Source of the DNA: Glycomyces arizonensis DSM 44726 | Lineage (GTDB): Bacteria > Actinomycetota > Actinomycetes > Mycobacteriales > Micromonosporaceae | Assembly: GCF_000482705.1 (NCBI RefSeq) | Contig: NZ_AXWO01000029.1 | Coordinates: forward strand, 1-64,000 | Direction of reading: 5' to 3' | DNA: 64,000 nucleotides | Part shown: piece by piece, positions 41,598-50,229 of the stretch | Layout: every line of letters begins with the position of its first letter | Position numbering within the stretch: the first letter of the stretch is position 1 | Notes under the pieces: model-generated | Database searches by the model: none | What the model was told of the DNA's origin: nothing | What the model saw: only the letters and a program-made list of their open reading frames with translations | Translations under genes and position numbers: made by a program

Positions 41598-43241
41598 ATG
41601 ACCTCACCGATTTTCGCACTGGCCGACGAGTACATCACCTCGTTCGCGCGGCTGCACCCCATGGCCGCGGGTTCCATCGGCATCAAAGGCGACTTCGGCG
41701 TCGCCTCCGACCTCGGACCCGAGGCCGAAGCCGAACGCGCCCAGCTCGCCCGCGACACCCTCGCCACACTGCGCGCCCTCGACTCCACCGGAGCAGCGGA
41801 TGATCTCGCCCGGCTCCACATGGCCGAGCGGCTCGAATCCCAGCTCGCCCTCTACGACGCCGGCGAGTGGCGCCGCGCCCTGCGCGTGCCCTACGGCTTC
41901 ATCCAGAGCCTGTGCTCCTACGTCGACCTCGCGCCCCGCGGCACCGAAGACCAGTGGCGCACCACCGTCGCCCGCATCCGGGCCATCCCCGAGATGCTCG
42001 CCACCTGGCGCCGGACCATGGACGCCGGCATCGAAGCCGGCCAGACGGTCGCGAAACGGCAGGTCGCCGAAGGCGTCAAGCAGGCCCGCCGCAACGCCGG
42101 CGCCCGCGTGTTCGACAAGCACGTCAAGGCCTACGGCGACGGCCCGCAGCTGCGCGACCTCGCCGACGCCGCCGAGGCCGCGTACGAGGCGTTCAACGCC
42201 ACCGCCGCCTACCTCGAGACGGACTACGCGCCGCACGCCGCCGACCGCGACGGCGTCGGGGAGGAGCGCTACCTCCTCCACGCCCGCAACACCCTGGGAG
42301 CCGCCCTCGACGCCCGCGACGCCTACGCCTGGGGCTGGGAGGAACTGCACCGCATCGAGGACGAGATGGCCGCCGAAGCCGCCAAGATCCTCCCCGGCGC
42401 CAGTGTCGACGAGGTCGCCGCGCACCTCGACGCCGCGGACCCCCTCACCGACCACGACGCCTATCTCACCTGGCTCACCGACCGGCACCAGAGCTCCCTT
42501 GAGGCCCTCGACGGCGTCCACTTCGACATCGACCCGCGCCTGATGAACCTCGACGTCGAACTCGTCCACGGCTCCTCGGCCGGGTCGCCCTACTACACCG
42601 GCCCCAGCGAGGACCTCACCCGCCCGGGCCGCACCTGGTGGCCCGTCGCCGAACGCGAGCACTTCGCCGTCTGGCGCGAGCTCACCACCGTCTTCCACGA
42701 AGGCGTTCCCGGCCACCACCTCCAGATCGGGCAGACGAAGATCGCCGGGGACGGCCTCAGCCGCTTCGCGAAGAACTCCGGGTCCATCTCGGGCCACGCC
42801 GAAGGCTGGGCCCTGTACGCCGAGCGCCTCGCCGACGACCTCGGCTGGCACTCGGACCCCGCCACCCGCCTGGGCATGCTCAAGGGCTCGGCGATGCGGG
42901 CCGCCCGCGTCGTCATCGACATCGGCTGGCACCTGGACCTGCCGCTGCCCGCGGCCGAGGCCGCGCGGCACGGCGAACGCTGGAACTTCGAGGTGGCCCT
43001 CGAAGTGCTGCGCGAGCGCGGCGGGATCGCCGGGCACCGCGCTCACGCCGAGATCGTCCGCTATGCGGGCTGGCCCGGCCAGGCCATCTGCTACAAGCTC
43101 GGCGAGCGGGCCTGGCTCGCCGCCCGTGACGAGGCCAAGGCCGCCGCCGGAGCCGATTTCGACCTCAAGGCCTGGCACACCAGGGCGCTGAGCCTCGGCC
43201 CGATCGGCCTCGACAACCTCGCCGCGGTCCTGCGGGGTTAA
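41598..43241 (+). CDS. DUF885-family metalloprotein (peptidase-like)
   Basis: A 547-residue cytoplasmic protein. The signature HEGVPGHH (residues 367-374), with SGHAEGWALYAERL about 40 residues later, gives His, His and Glu zinc ligands as in DUF885 proteins, which resemble thermolysin-like carboxypeptidases. The mostly helical N-terminal region is typical. No signal peptide. Substrate unknown. The gene starts 21 bases after nuoJ and ends at a strong bidirectional terminator. Confidence 0.9.
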   Translation: MTSPIFALADEYITSFARLHPMAAGSIGIKGDFGVASDLGPEAEAERAQLARDTLATLRALDSTGAADDLARLHMAERLESQLALYDAGEWRRALRVPYGFIQSLCSYVDLAPRGTEDQWRTTVARIRAIPEMLATWRRTMDAGIEAGQTVAKRQVAEGVKQARRNAGARVFDKHVKAYGDGPQLRDLADAAEAAYEAFNATAAYLETDYAPHAADRDGVGEERYLLHARNTLGAALDARDAYAWGWEELHRIEDEMAAEAAKILPGASVDEVAAHLDAADPLTDHDAYLTWLTDRHQSSLEALDGVHFDIDPRLMNLDVELVHGSSAGSPYYTGPSEDLTRPGRTWWPVAEREHFAVWRELTTVFHEGVPGHHLQIGQTKIAGDGLSRFAKNSGSISGHAEGWALYAERLADDLGWHSDPATRLGMLKGSAMRAARVVIDIGWHLDLPLPAAEAARHGERWNFEVALEVLRERGGIAGHRAHAEIVRYAGWPGQAICYKLGERAWLAARDEAKAAAGADFDLKAWHTRALSLGPIGLDNLAAVLRG

Positions 43242-43312
43242 GGGGGTGCCTGGTGGGTCAGACCGGGCGCTACCCGGCCCATTTGCCCGCTCTGACCCAC
43301 CAGGCACCCCCT
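43241..43312. terminator. Bidirectional terminator, 22-bp arms
   Basis: The perfect inverted repeat of 22 bases (43241-43262 and 43291-43312; arms begin AGGGGGTGCCTGG and end CCAGGCACCCCCT) encloses a 28-base loop. It lies exactly between the convergent DUF885 and CHAD genes and overlaps the last base of the DUF885 stop. Confidence 0.85.
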
Positions 43313-43321
43313 AGCTCCGGC

Positions 43322-44203
43322 TCAACGCCACAGCTCGACCGTGGCGGCGGCGACCTCGTCGGTCTCCTCGCCGAGCCGGTGCAGCTGCCGCTGCTCCAGC
43401 TCCATGAGGACGGTGTTGAGTCGGCCGGCCCGGTCGGTGTCCGGCAGCCGCAGCAGCCAGTTGCGGGCGATGGCCGCCTGCCGGTACTGCCTGAGGAGGT
43501 GCTCCAGGTCGGCGGCCGGGACGATCACGCCGTCGGCCGCCCGGCCGAGTCCCGGTCGCGCGGCCTCGGCCATGTAGCGGGCGAACCGGGCGGCCTGGCG
43601 CGCCTTGTCGCGCGCGGCCGTCAGGTCCTCGGCGTAGTGGAGCTTCGCGTACGTGTCCAGCAGGTGCGTCTTGGCCTGCGTGAGCGTCCCCATGAGGGAG
43701 GCGGCGGGCGCCCGGCCGTCGCGGGTGAGCTCGGCGCGGTCGGCGAAGACCCGCACCTGCCCCAGCAGGGCCGCCACCCACGCCTGGGTGCTGATCCGGT
43801 CGATCTGCCGGTAGGCGGCGTCCTGCTCGGACTTGAGCGCTCCGTACCAGTGGGGGCGGTCGGCGGCGGCCAGGTCGAGCTCGTCGAACCGGTCGGCGAA
43901 GTGGACGCGCAGCGCCTCGAGGTCCTCGGTGCGCTTGAGCGCCGCCAAGAGCCGCTCGAGCTGCGGCCCGCCGTACGGCGGATGGACGAACAGGTGCCGG
44001 TAGCCGCGGACGGCGGTGCGGATGCGGTGGACGGTCGCGCGGGTGAGGCCGACCGATCCGGGCTCGTACCGCTGCGTCTGCGCGATGGCCCGGTTCAGCA
44101 CGTCGATCTGGCCGCCGATGTAGGCGCGGACGACGACGCCGGCGCGCGTGGACGCCGTCATCGTCCCGGCCCGCACGCCGCCGGCGGCGGTTGCTGCTGA
44201 CAT
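43322..44203 (-). CDS. CHAD-domain protein
   Basis: A 293-residue all-helical protein with CHAD features: conserved His/Arg-rich helices such as TRATVHRIRTAVRGYRHLF and many basic residues. CHAD proteins bind polyphosphate. There is no fused CYTH domain and no polyphosphate kinase next door. ATG 44203 follows GGGGGAGGGGCC. Cytoplasmic; exact role unknown. Confidence 0.85.
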   Translation of the reverse strand: MSAATAAGGVRAGTMTASTRAGVVVRAYIGGQIDVLNRAIAQTQRYEPGSVGLTRATVHRIRTAVRGYRHLFVHPPYGGPQLERLLAALKRTEDLEALRVHFADRFDELDLAAADRPHWYGALKSEQDAAYRQIDRISTQAWVAALLGQVRVFADRAELTRDGRAPAASLMGTLTQAKTHLLDTYAKLHYAEDLTAARDKARQAARFARYMAEAARPGLGRAADGVIVPAADLEHLLRQYRQAAIARNWLLRLPDTDRAGRLNTVLMELEQRQLHRLGEETDEVAAATVELWR

Positions 44204-44288
44204 GGCCCCTCCCCCGGATCACCCTGCGATCAGTATCGCAGCGCCGTTCCGGAGGGAGGGGCGTAAGCGGTGTTTTTCCGCTGCCTCG

Positions 44289-45455
44289 CTATGACGGGAT
44301 GCACTCGAGTTCGGGCATCGACGTCAGCGAGCCGTTGACGTTGAAGCCGAAGTCGACCGACTGGCCCGCCGCGACGCTGGCGTTCCAGCCCGAGGGACCG
44401 GCCATCTCCATGTCACCCATGGAGGAGATCTCGGTGTTCCACGAGTTGGTGATCGTGATCCCCGAGTTCGGTTCCCACAGCCAGTGGATCATCCAGCCGC
44501 CCATGTTCGTCGTGCCGGTGTTGGTGACGCTGATCGACACGGTCGCGCCCGAGCCCCAGCTGTTGACCGTGGCCTCGGCGGTGCAGGTGGCGTCGGTCGG
44601 GTCGTCGGGCTCGTCGGTGGTCGGGTCGTCCGGCTCGTCCGTGGTGGGGTCGTCGGGCTCGTCGGTGGTCGGGTCGGGGTCGGTCACGCCGCCGTCGTTG
44701 CCCGGCAGGTCGGCGTTCGGGTTGATGCCCGAGACCTCGCCGTTGCCGCCGTCGAACATCAGGTCGGAGCAGGCGTAGAAGTTCTCGGTGCTGTCAGAGC
44801 GCACCCAGTGGGTGAAGATCATCTGGTAGCCCGAGCGCTGCGGCAGGGTGAGGCTGGCGTAGTAGTAGTGGTCGTCGGCGCCGGGCCCGCCGTTCTGGGG
44901 CGGGTCCTGGATGGTCGCGAACTTCTCGATGTCATCCCATCCGAGGGGCTGGCTGGGGTCCCAGCCGGGGTTGGTGATGTACAGGTCGAACCGGCCCGGG
45001 TGGGCGGCCCAGTTGTTGAAGCGCCACTCGTAGGTCGCCCCTGAGGTGACGTGGGTCTTGGGCCAGTCGCCGGGGTCGTTGTACGGCTCGAAGTTGTACG
45101 GGCCTCGGCCGCCGCCGTCGCACAGCCGTCCGTCGGGGATGTAGCCGACGGTCTGGCCTGCGCCGTTGGAGTCGAGGTTGCCGAACCAGTTGTAGAACGG
45201 GCCTGAGCCGGCCTCGTCGAGGACGTGCTGGCACATCTCGTTCGTCGGGTCCAGCGCACCGTTGCCCGATAGGGCGTCGAAGTAACAGAAGTACTGACGC
45301 GAGCCGGGGAAGACCGTGGCGCCGTGCGCTTCGGCCTTCGACTGGGTGAACACCGTCGACAGGGCCGCGGCCACCGCGGCGGCGATGACGAGCGCCATAA
45401 TGGCGATAAGCCTGCGGTGCCTGCTGTGCAGGCCCACGGCTGTTGCTGTGGACAT
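44289..45455 (-). CDS. AA10 lytic polysaccharide monooxygenase with CBM2
   Basis: A 388-residue secreted copper enzyme that oxidatively cleaves crystalline polysaccharide. After a signal peptide the mature protein starts at His44 (AEA|HGATVFPGSRQYFCYFDAL), and His152 (NNWAAHPGRFDLY) completes the histidine brace. The sequence resembles the cellulose-active Streptomyces type (GALDPTNEMC, YNWFGNLDSN, TENFYACSDLMFDGG). A linker of TTDEPDDP repeats leads to a C-terminal family 2 carbohydrate-binding module. I chose ATG 45455 with AGAGGAG upstream; TTG 45473 contains that ribosome site. A CebR-like operator lies 21 bases upstream. Confidence 0.95.
   Translation of the reverse strand: MSTATAVGLHSRHRRLIAIMALVIAAAVAAALSTVFTQSKAEAHGATVFPGSRQYFCYFDALSGNGALDPTNEMCQHVLDEAGSGPFYNWFGNLDSNGAGQTVGYIPDGRLCDGGGRGPYNFEPYNDPGDWPKTHVTSGATYEWRFNNWAAHPGRFDLYITNPGWDPSQPLGWDDIEKFATIQDPPQNGGPGADDHYYYASLTLPQRSGYQMIFTHWVRSDSTENFYACSDLMFDGGNGEVSGINPNADLPGNDGGVTDPDPTTDEPDDPTTDEPDDPTTDEPDDPTDATCTAEATVNSWGSGATVSISVTNTGTTNMGGWMIHWLWEPNSGITITNSWNTEISSMGDMEMAGPSGWNASVAAGQSVDFGFNVNGSLTSMPELECIPS
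44594..44671 (-). repeat. 24-base tandem repeats encoding the LPMO linker
   Basis: About three copies of a 24-base unit encode TTDEPDDP, forming the flexible acidic linker between catalytic and cellulose-binding domains. Copies differ at a few synonymous positions. Confidence 0.8.
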
Positions 45456-45475
45456 GAGGTACTCCTCTGGCAATC

Positions 45476-45489
45476 ATGGAGCGCTCCCA
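45476..45489 (-). promoter_or_regulatory. CebR-like operator before the LPMO gene
   Basis: ATGGAGCGCTCCCA matches 12 of 14 positions of the Streptomyces CebR site TGGGAGCGCTCCCA, with the perfect palindromic core GGAGCGCTCC (45478-45487). It lies in the 5' region of a cellulose-active LPMO, where a cellobiose-responsive LacI-type repressor would be expected. Confidence 0.75.
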
Positions 45490-45576
45490 ACCTGGCTCTC
45501 ATGAACCTGCGCCTGACTGTTCGAACTGCTGGTGTGGTGTCACCGCACCACTTGAACTTGCATTGTAATATTCGAC

Positions 45577-45588
45577 TATATCGATATA
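45577..45588. promoter_or_regulatory. AT-rich palindrome between LPMO and bcp
   Basis: TATATCGATATA is a perfect 12-base palindrome in an AT-rich stretch (about 45560-45605) between the two divergent genes. It probably contains promoter elements for one or both; the exact -10 is ambiguous. Confidence 0.45.
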
Positions 45589-45648
45589 CGGCGCGTTTTT
45601 GCAAATGCCGCGCTCAGTGGGCGGCCGCATCGCGGATAGACTCGCCCC

Positions 45649-46110
45649 ATGGACACCGGTGACACCGCTCCCGACTTCACGCTCCCCGACGAGACCGGCC
45701 GAGAGCGGACGCTCAGCGAACTGCTCGAGGGCGGCCCGGTGGTGCTGTTCTTCTACCCGATGGCCATGTCGGCCGGCTGCACGGCCGAGGCCTGCCACTT
45801 CCGCGACCTCGCGGGAGAGCTCGCCGACCTCGGCGCCCAGGCGGTCGGGATCTCGCTCGACGACATCGCGAAGCAGGCGGAGTTCGCCTCCAAGCACTCC
45901 CTGGGCTACCCGCTCCTGTCCGACCCCGATGGCGAGGCCGCCGAGGCCTTCGGCGTCAAGCGCAAGATCAGCGCCCTGCGCACCCAGCGAAAGACCTTCG
46001 TCATCGACACCGATCGCACCGTGATCGGCGTGGTCAAGAGCGAAATGAAGATGAACGCCCACGCCGACAAGGCCCTCGAAATCCTCCGCAACCGCAAACC
46101 GTCCGCGTAA
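45649..46110 (+). CDS. bcp: Bcp-type thioredoxin-dependent peroxiredoxin
   Basis: A 153-residue atypical peroxiredoxin reducing hydrogen peroxide and organic peroxides in the cytoplasm. Peroxidatic Cys44 and resolving Cys49 are in SAGCTAEACHFRD, preceded by VVLFFYPMAMS. A second bcp is at 55881. ATG 45649. The stop codon TAA directly abuts an AT-rich repeat island. Confidence 0.93.
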   Translation: MDTGDTAPDFTLPDETGRERTLSELLEGGPVVLFFYPMAMSAGCTAEACHFRDLAGELADLGAQAVGISLDDIAKQAEFASKHSLGYPLLSDPDGEAAEAFGVKRKISALRTQRKTFVIDTDRTVIGVVKSEMKMNAHADKALEILRNRKPSA

Positions 46111-46235
46111 TCCTATACTATATATCCTATAGGATTCTGTAGGCAGGTTATGGGCTATAGACCACCACTCGCGGGCTATAGACTATAGGATATAAAACTC
46201 AATCATAGGTTATAAGTTATTTCCTATAAGAAAAC
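46111..46235. repeat. AT-rich TATAGG-repeat island 1
   Basis: A roughly 120-base AT-rich stretch in a very GC-rich genome. It contains TCCTATAGGA, a direct repeat GGGCTATAGAC at 46152-46162 and 46173-46183 (21 bases apart), CTATAGGATATA, CATAGGTTATAAG and TCCTATAAG. The same CCTATAA/TTATAGG words recur at 59112 and 62578. It starts immediately after the bcp stop. Function unknown. Confidence 0.7.
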
Positions 46236-46260
46236 CGGTACTCCGAATCGGAGTACCGGT
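46234..46260. terminator. Hairpin terminator
   Basis: The perfect 13-bp stem ACCGGTACTCCGA / TCGGAGTACCGGT has a 1-base centre and AAAA on the left (TTTT on the reverse strand). It is suited to ending the reverse-strand NmrA-type gene and possibly bcp. Confidence 0.75.
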
Positions 46261-46285
46261 CGCCTTGGGGCCGCGCCCTGCTCGG

Positions 46286-47140
46286 CTACATGATCGCTCC
46301 GCGCAGCACGTCGTGCAGTGACATCGTCGGCCGGTGGATCAGGTCGCTCAGGTCAGTCGAGTTCGAGTCCAGATCGCCGCGGGCGACCCCTTCGTCGGCG
46401 TCGGTGATCATCATCGCCGCCGGCATCGGCAGGCCCGACTCCACCAGCGCCTGCGTGTACGCCTCGGGATCCATGTTCTGGTAGACCACATCGGTCCCGG
46501 CGGCCTTCCCGATCGCCGTGGCCAGCTCGTCATAGGTGAACGGCTCGTCCCCGCACAGCTCGAAGCTCCTGTCGACGCCGTGGTCCTCGGTCAGCAGCAC
46601 CGCCGCGGCCTCGGCGTAGTCGTTGCGCGTCGCCGCCGCCACCCGGCCCTTGCCGGCCGCCCCGTACAGCGTCCCGGACTCGATGATCCGATCGAGGTTC
46701 TGGGTGTAGTTCTCCATGTACCAGCCGTTGCGCAGGATCACATGCGGTACGCCCGTCTCCTGGAGGTACCGCTCGGTGCCGATGTGCTCGGTGGCGAGCG
46801 CGACCTGCGAGGTGTCGGCGTTGAGGATGCTCGTGTACAGCACCAGCCCCACCTCGGCGTACTTCGCGGCGTCGATGACATTGCGGTGCTGCGGCAGGCG
46901 CTGGCCCACTTCGGAGCCCGAGATCAGCAGCAGCTTCTCGACGCCGTAGAGCGCCGGTTGGAGCGTGTTGGGCTGGTCGTAGTCGGCGTGCCGCACCTCG
47001 ACGCCGCGCTCGGCGAGCTCGGACGCCTTCGCCGGGTCGCGGACCAGCGCGGTGATCTGCTCGGGCGGTACCTCGCGCTCCAGCAGACGTTCGATGACGA
47101 GCCGGCCGAGATGCCCGGATGCGCCGGTGACAGCGATCAT
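46286..47140 (-). CDS. NmrA-type NAD(P)H-binding oxidoreductase (QOR2/YtfG-like)
   Basis: A 284-residue atypical short-chain dehydrogenase. Rossmann motif MIAVTGASGHLGRLVIERLL; GVEKLLLISGSEVGQRLPQHRNVIDAAK and LRNGWYMENYTQNL are characteristic of NAD(P)H:quinone oxidoreductase 2 (YtfG). It probably reduces quinones with NADPH. ATG 47140; monocistronic between two hairpin-bearing spacers. Confidence 0.88.
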   Translation of the reverse strand: MIAVTGASGHLGRLVIERLLEREVPPEQITALVRDPAKASELAERGVEVRHADYDQPNTLQPALYGVEKLLLISGSEVGQRLPQHRNVIDAAKYAEVGLVLYTSILNADTSQVALATEHIGTERYLQETGVPHVILRNGWYMENYTQNLDRIIESGTLYGAAGKGRVAAATRNDYAEAAAVLLTEDHGVDRSFELCGDEPFTYDELATAIGKAAGTDVVYQNMDPEAYTQALVESGLPMPAAMMITDADEGVARGDLDSNSTDLSDLIHRPTMSLHDVLRGAIM

Positions 47141-47401
47141 GTCGCACTCCCCTCATATGTGCCCATCGCCCATCGAAACACAGTCGGTGGTGCCTGTCAG
47201 GGCAAGAGGGAACTCAGCGGCAGTGCAGAGGAAACGAGGGAAGGTCGCCTTCGGCTCGGTCGGGGAATTCGCGGGTGCGCCCCGGATTTCGAGTAGGGAC
47301 CCGCGAAGGGATGCAGATGCCGTCCGGAACTTCCGGCTGGACTTCAGACTCCCGAGCGACATCCGAAGTTCGGATGCCGCTCGCGAACCTCGGGCTGTGC
47401 C

Positions 47402-47986
47402 TCAGATGCCGCTCGCAAGCTCGCGAAATGCCTTCCCTCGGTGGGAGATCGCGTTCTTCTCCTCGGAGCTCAGCTCGGCGCTGGTGACGTCGTAGCCCTC
47501 GGGGATGAACAGCGGGTCGTAGCCGAAGCCGTTCGAGCCGCGCGGTTCGCGGCCGATGCGGCCGGGCATCTCGCCGTGGACCACCACCTCGCGCCCGTCG
47601 GGCCACACCAGCGCCGCCGCGCACACGAACTTGGCGCCGCGCCCGGCCTCGTCGATGTCGGCGATCTGGCCGAGCAGCAGCGCGTTGTTCGCCTCGTCGT
47701 TCTTGGCGGGGCCCGCCCAGCGCGCGGAGAGCACGCCGGGCATCCCGTTCAACGCGTCGACGGCGAGGCCGGAGTCGTCGGCGATGGTCGGCAGGCCGGT
47801 CCGCGCCACGCCGTCGCGCGCCTTGAGCAGCGCGTTTCCCGTGAACGTCAACTCGGTCTCGGGCGTCTCGGGGTACTCGTCCACGGCGTCGAGTCCCACC
47901 AGCGCCACCGCAGGCGCAGCCTCGGCGAGGATCTGGCGCAGTTCGGCGATCTTGCCCGCGTTGCGGGTGGCCAGCAGGACCCTCAT
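47402..47986 (-). CDS. rdgB: XTP/dITP pyrophosphatase (RdgB/Ham1)
   Basis: A 194-residue house-cleaning enzyme that hydrolyses non-canonical purine triphosphates such as XTP and dITP. Motifs: LLATRNAGKIAELRQIL, TFTGNALLKARDG, IADDSGLAVDALNGMPGVLSARWAG, GSNGFGYDPLFIPEG and ELSSEEKNAISHRGKAF. ATG 47986. It follows rph by five bases, the common rph-rdgB order. Confidence 0.96.
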   Translation of the reverse strand: MRVLLATRNAGKIAELRQILAEAAPAVALVGLDAVDEYPETPETELTFTGNALLKARDGVARTGLPTIADDSGLAVDALNGMPGVLSARWAGPAKNDEANNALLLGQIADIDEAGRGAKFVCAAALVWPDGREVVVHGEMPGRIGREPRGSNGFGYDPLFIPEGYDVTSAELSSEEKNAISHRGKAFRELASGI

Positions 47987-47991
47987 GTCGC

Positions 47992-48717
47992 CTACGACAG
48001 CAGCGTCCGGGCCTGGAGCGTGGCGAGCTCCTTGCAGCCCTTGACGGCCAGGTCGAGCAGCTGGTCGAGCTCGGAGCGGTTGAACACGGCCTCCTCGCCG
48101 GTGCCCTGCACCTCGACGAAGTCGCCCTCGCCGGTGCACACCACGTTCATGTCGACCGAGGCGGCCACGTCCTCCTCATAGGGCAGGTCGAGGACCGGAA
48201 CGCCGCCCACGACGCCGACGCTGATCGCCGACACCGAGGTCGTGAGGATCTTCTCGGGCTTGCGGGCGAGCTTCTGCTCCTTGAGCCACGTGACCGCGTC
48301 GTGCAGGGCGACGTACGCGCCGGTGATCGAGGCGGTCCGCGTGCCGCCGTCGGCCTGGAGGACGTCGCAGTCGAGAGTGATGGTGTTCTCGCCGAGCGCC
48401 TTGAAGTCGATGCAGGCGCGCAGGGACCGGCCGATGAGGCGCGAGATCTCGTGGGTGCGCCCGCCGATCTTGCCGCGGATCGACTCCCGGTCCGACCTGG
48501 AGTGGGTCGAGCGGGGGAGCATCGAGTACTCGGCGGTCACCCAGCCTTCGCCGCTGCCGCGGCGCCACCGCGGCACGCCGGGGGTGACGGAGGCGGTGCA
48601 CAGCACACGGGTACGGCCGAATTCGACGAGGACGGAGCCCTCGGGGTGGTCGGTCCAGGAGCGGACGAACGTCACTGGGCGCAGCTCGTCGGCCGCGCGC
48701 TTGTCGGGTCGAGTCAT
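47992..48717 (-). CDS. rph: Ribonuclease PH
   Basis: A 241-residue phosphorolytic 3'-5' exoribonuclease trimming tRNA 3' ends. Conserved runs: [80 protein letters not shown] and DMNVV. I chose ATG 48717; the longer frame has no family-like residues. In operon with rdgB. Confidence 0.97.
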   Translation of the reverse strand: MTRPDKRAADELRPVTFVRSWTDHPEGSVLVEFGRTRVLCTASVTPGVPRWRRGSGEGWVTAEYSMLPRSTHSRSDRESIRGKIGGRTHEISRLIGRSLRACIDFKALGENTITLDCDVLQADGGTRTASITGAYVALHDAVTWLKEQKLARKPEKILTTSVSAISVGVVGGVPVLDLPYEEDVAASVDMNVVCTGEGDFVEVQGTGEEAVFNRSELDQLLDLAVKGCKELATLQARTLLS

Positions 48718-48834
48718 CTCCACCAGCCTACGGGAACGAACAGGCGTGTGACACACTGGTTGCTGCTCCTCCGCCCCGCGGGGGAGGCCGCGCTCGAGCG
48801 GCGGCACCACCAAGCCCGGTCGCCGCTCGGATTC

Positions 48835-48916
48835 GCACGAGTGGCGGAACTGGCAGACGCGCAGGATTTAGGTTCCTGTGCCTTCGGGCGTGGGGGTTCG
48901 AGTCCCCCCTCGTGCA
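48835..48916 (+). tRNA. tRNA-Leu(TAG)
   Basis: Class II tRNA with long variable arm: acceptor GCACGAG/CTCGTGC, D-arm GGCGGAACTGGCAGACGC, anticodon stem CAGGA/TCCTG with loop TTTAGGT (anticodon TAG), T-arm GGGGGTTCGAGTCCCCC. CCA is not encoded. An accessory region with degenerate tRNA-end repeats begins right after it. Confidence 0.93.
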
Positions 48917-48925
48917 CAGATTTTC

Positions 48926-49473
48926 TTACCAGGACCCGGGGGCTTGCCTATCAGGTCCGCTTGGTGTACCTCGTAGCCAGGCGTCGAGAGCGTTGCGATC
49001 GTTGTCGGTAAGTCCCTGGGATGCATCAACTGGGTGGAGGCGTGCGTGGCCGTGATGGCGCACGGATACCCAGTCGATGTGGGCTTCGGTGATCTCGTCG
49101 TCGACCCAGGCGAACGAGCGTCCGGCGGCCCATGCGACCAACGCGCGCGTCTTCCAGTGCAGGTTGAACCACTGATCTTCGAGTTCGCCTTCGATCGATG
49201 ATTCCGGCTAGTGCACCACCGGCAGCGACGGTAGACCCAGCCGAGGAGCCACCTCGGCATTGGCTTCGTCTTCCCAAGGTGAAGCCCAGACCAGTTCGCA
49301 GGCAGCATTGCCAGCTGCGGTCCTAGCCAGGAATCGAGTCGCGCCAGGTACGAGTCATTTGCTGGATCTTCCGCTACTCGCCGTTTCCGTTTGCCGAATG
49401 GAATGAGGGTTCCGTCGACGTCGAGGAACAGCAGCAGCTGCTGCTCGCCGTGATCGATTGTTCCATGTGGCAC
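48926..49473 (-). pseudogene. Broken HAD-like hydrolase gene
   Basis: The N-terminal part reads EQQLLLFLDVDGTLIPFGKR and DSYLARLDSWLGPQLAMLPA, a HAD motif I (DxDGT). A frameshift near 49305 moves the continuation ELVWASPWEDEANAEVAPRLGLPSLPVVH to another frame; an in-frame TAG follows at about 49210, and the frame then continues with LHWKTRALVAWAAGRSFAWVDDEI. All pieces are recognisably one actinobacterial HAD protein of about 180 residues with one indel and one stop. GTG 49473 is the likely old start. Not functional as written. Confidence 0.8.
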
Positions 49474-49532
49474 AGCGCTTCGGTCATCGGAGTGGATATG
49501 GTCACCGGTCAGCCTCGTCACCTGCGTTCGTC

Positions 49533-50135
49533 TCAGCCCTTCCACCGCTTTATGTCGGCCGGTGGGCGGCGGGGGTCGGGCCAGACTTGTATCCGGAGCC
49601 TCTCCATGGTTTCCGCGTCGTCGTCCGAGAGGTGTCCCGCTCGGGCCGCATTGCGCAGGTTCCAGCGCGAGACGCGGACGCGGAGCCATCCCGGTTCGGC
49701 TGGGATGCGCTGCGCATCGGGAAAGTAATCGGTGCAGCCGAGGATCACCAGTCTGCCTGACGTCGCTTTGAGGCTGGCCTCCACCACGTTGTCGAACTGA
49801 TCGGCGTCGGGTCTGGGCGCTCGTGTATGGAGTTCGAGGGTGACCGCCACGGTCACGTTGACCTCGGTACCGATGGCAAGAGCGCCATCTCCAACGGCAA
49901 TCGAGTTCCGCGTGGCGGCCGGGGTCCAAAGCGTGCCGAAATCCGCTGCAGAGTTCTCGTCCAAGAGATGAATCTGGTGGTAGTCGGCGAACAGTTCGAG
50001 CTGTATCCGGGAAGTCGGACTGGAAGGTTGATCGATGCCAAAGGTTGAACCGGAGCTCACGCGAGAATCATAGCGAGCCGGTTCAGCAGGGCCCCAATCT
50101 GCGGTGATGGATTCAAGTCCGGCACCGCTAGACAC
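49533..50135 (-). CDS. Conserved hypothetical protein
   Basis: A 175-200-residue soluble protein: IQLELFADYHQIHLLDE near the start, VGDGALAIGTEVNVTVAVTLELH, DNVVEASLKATSGRLVILGCTDYFPDA, and a charged end (RLRIQVWPDPRRPPADIKRW). I have the impression of similar proteins scattered in actinobacterial accessory regions, without known function. The start may be GTG 50060 (MSSGSTFGIDQ), because the upstream part overlaps repeat element A; GTG 50135 is the longest. No ribosome site is clear for either. Confidence 0.6.
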   Translation of the reverse strand: MSSGAGLESITADWGPAEPARYDSRVSSGSTFGIDQPSSPTSRIQLELFADYHQIHLLDENSAADFGTLWTPAATRNSIAVGDGALAIGTEVNVTVAVTLELHTRAPRPDADQFDNVVEASLKATSGRLVILGCTDYFPDAQRIPAEPGWLRVRVSRWNLRNAARAGHLSDDDAETMERLRIQVWPDPRRPPADIKRWKG

Positions 50136-50157
50136 AGCGTTTCTTATTCGGACCCGG
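50096..50157 (+). repeat. Repeat element A (tRNA-Leu-end-like)
   Basis: It shares GGTGATGG-TTCA with elements B (52219) and C (55459). Its right part, 50133-50157, matches tRNA-Leu end plus flank 48915-48939 at 20 of 25 positions without gaps (CACAG, TTTCTTA, GGACCCGG in the same spacing). It may be a decayed attachment site. Confidence 0.6.
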
Positions 50158-50229
50158 TAGCCCAGCTGCTGGACCCGGTGCCGTTATCGGATTGGGAATC
50201 GGTTCGCCTCGGTCGGTGGTTGGTCGCTC

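Noticed and set aside
48868..49929. Reverse-strand 353-residue frame next to tRNA-Leu
   Set aside because: Its end is antisense to the tRNA (the familiar GGTRTPTPEGTGT artefact) and it mixes frames of the broken HAD gene.
50101..50130. Functional tRNA in repeat element A (T-loop-like ATTCAAGTCC)
   Set aside because: The T-stem and acceptor arms do not pair and no D or anticodon arm is found; at most a remnant.
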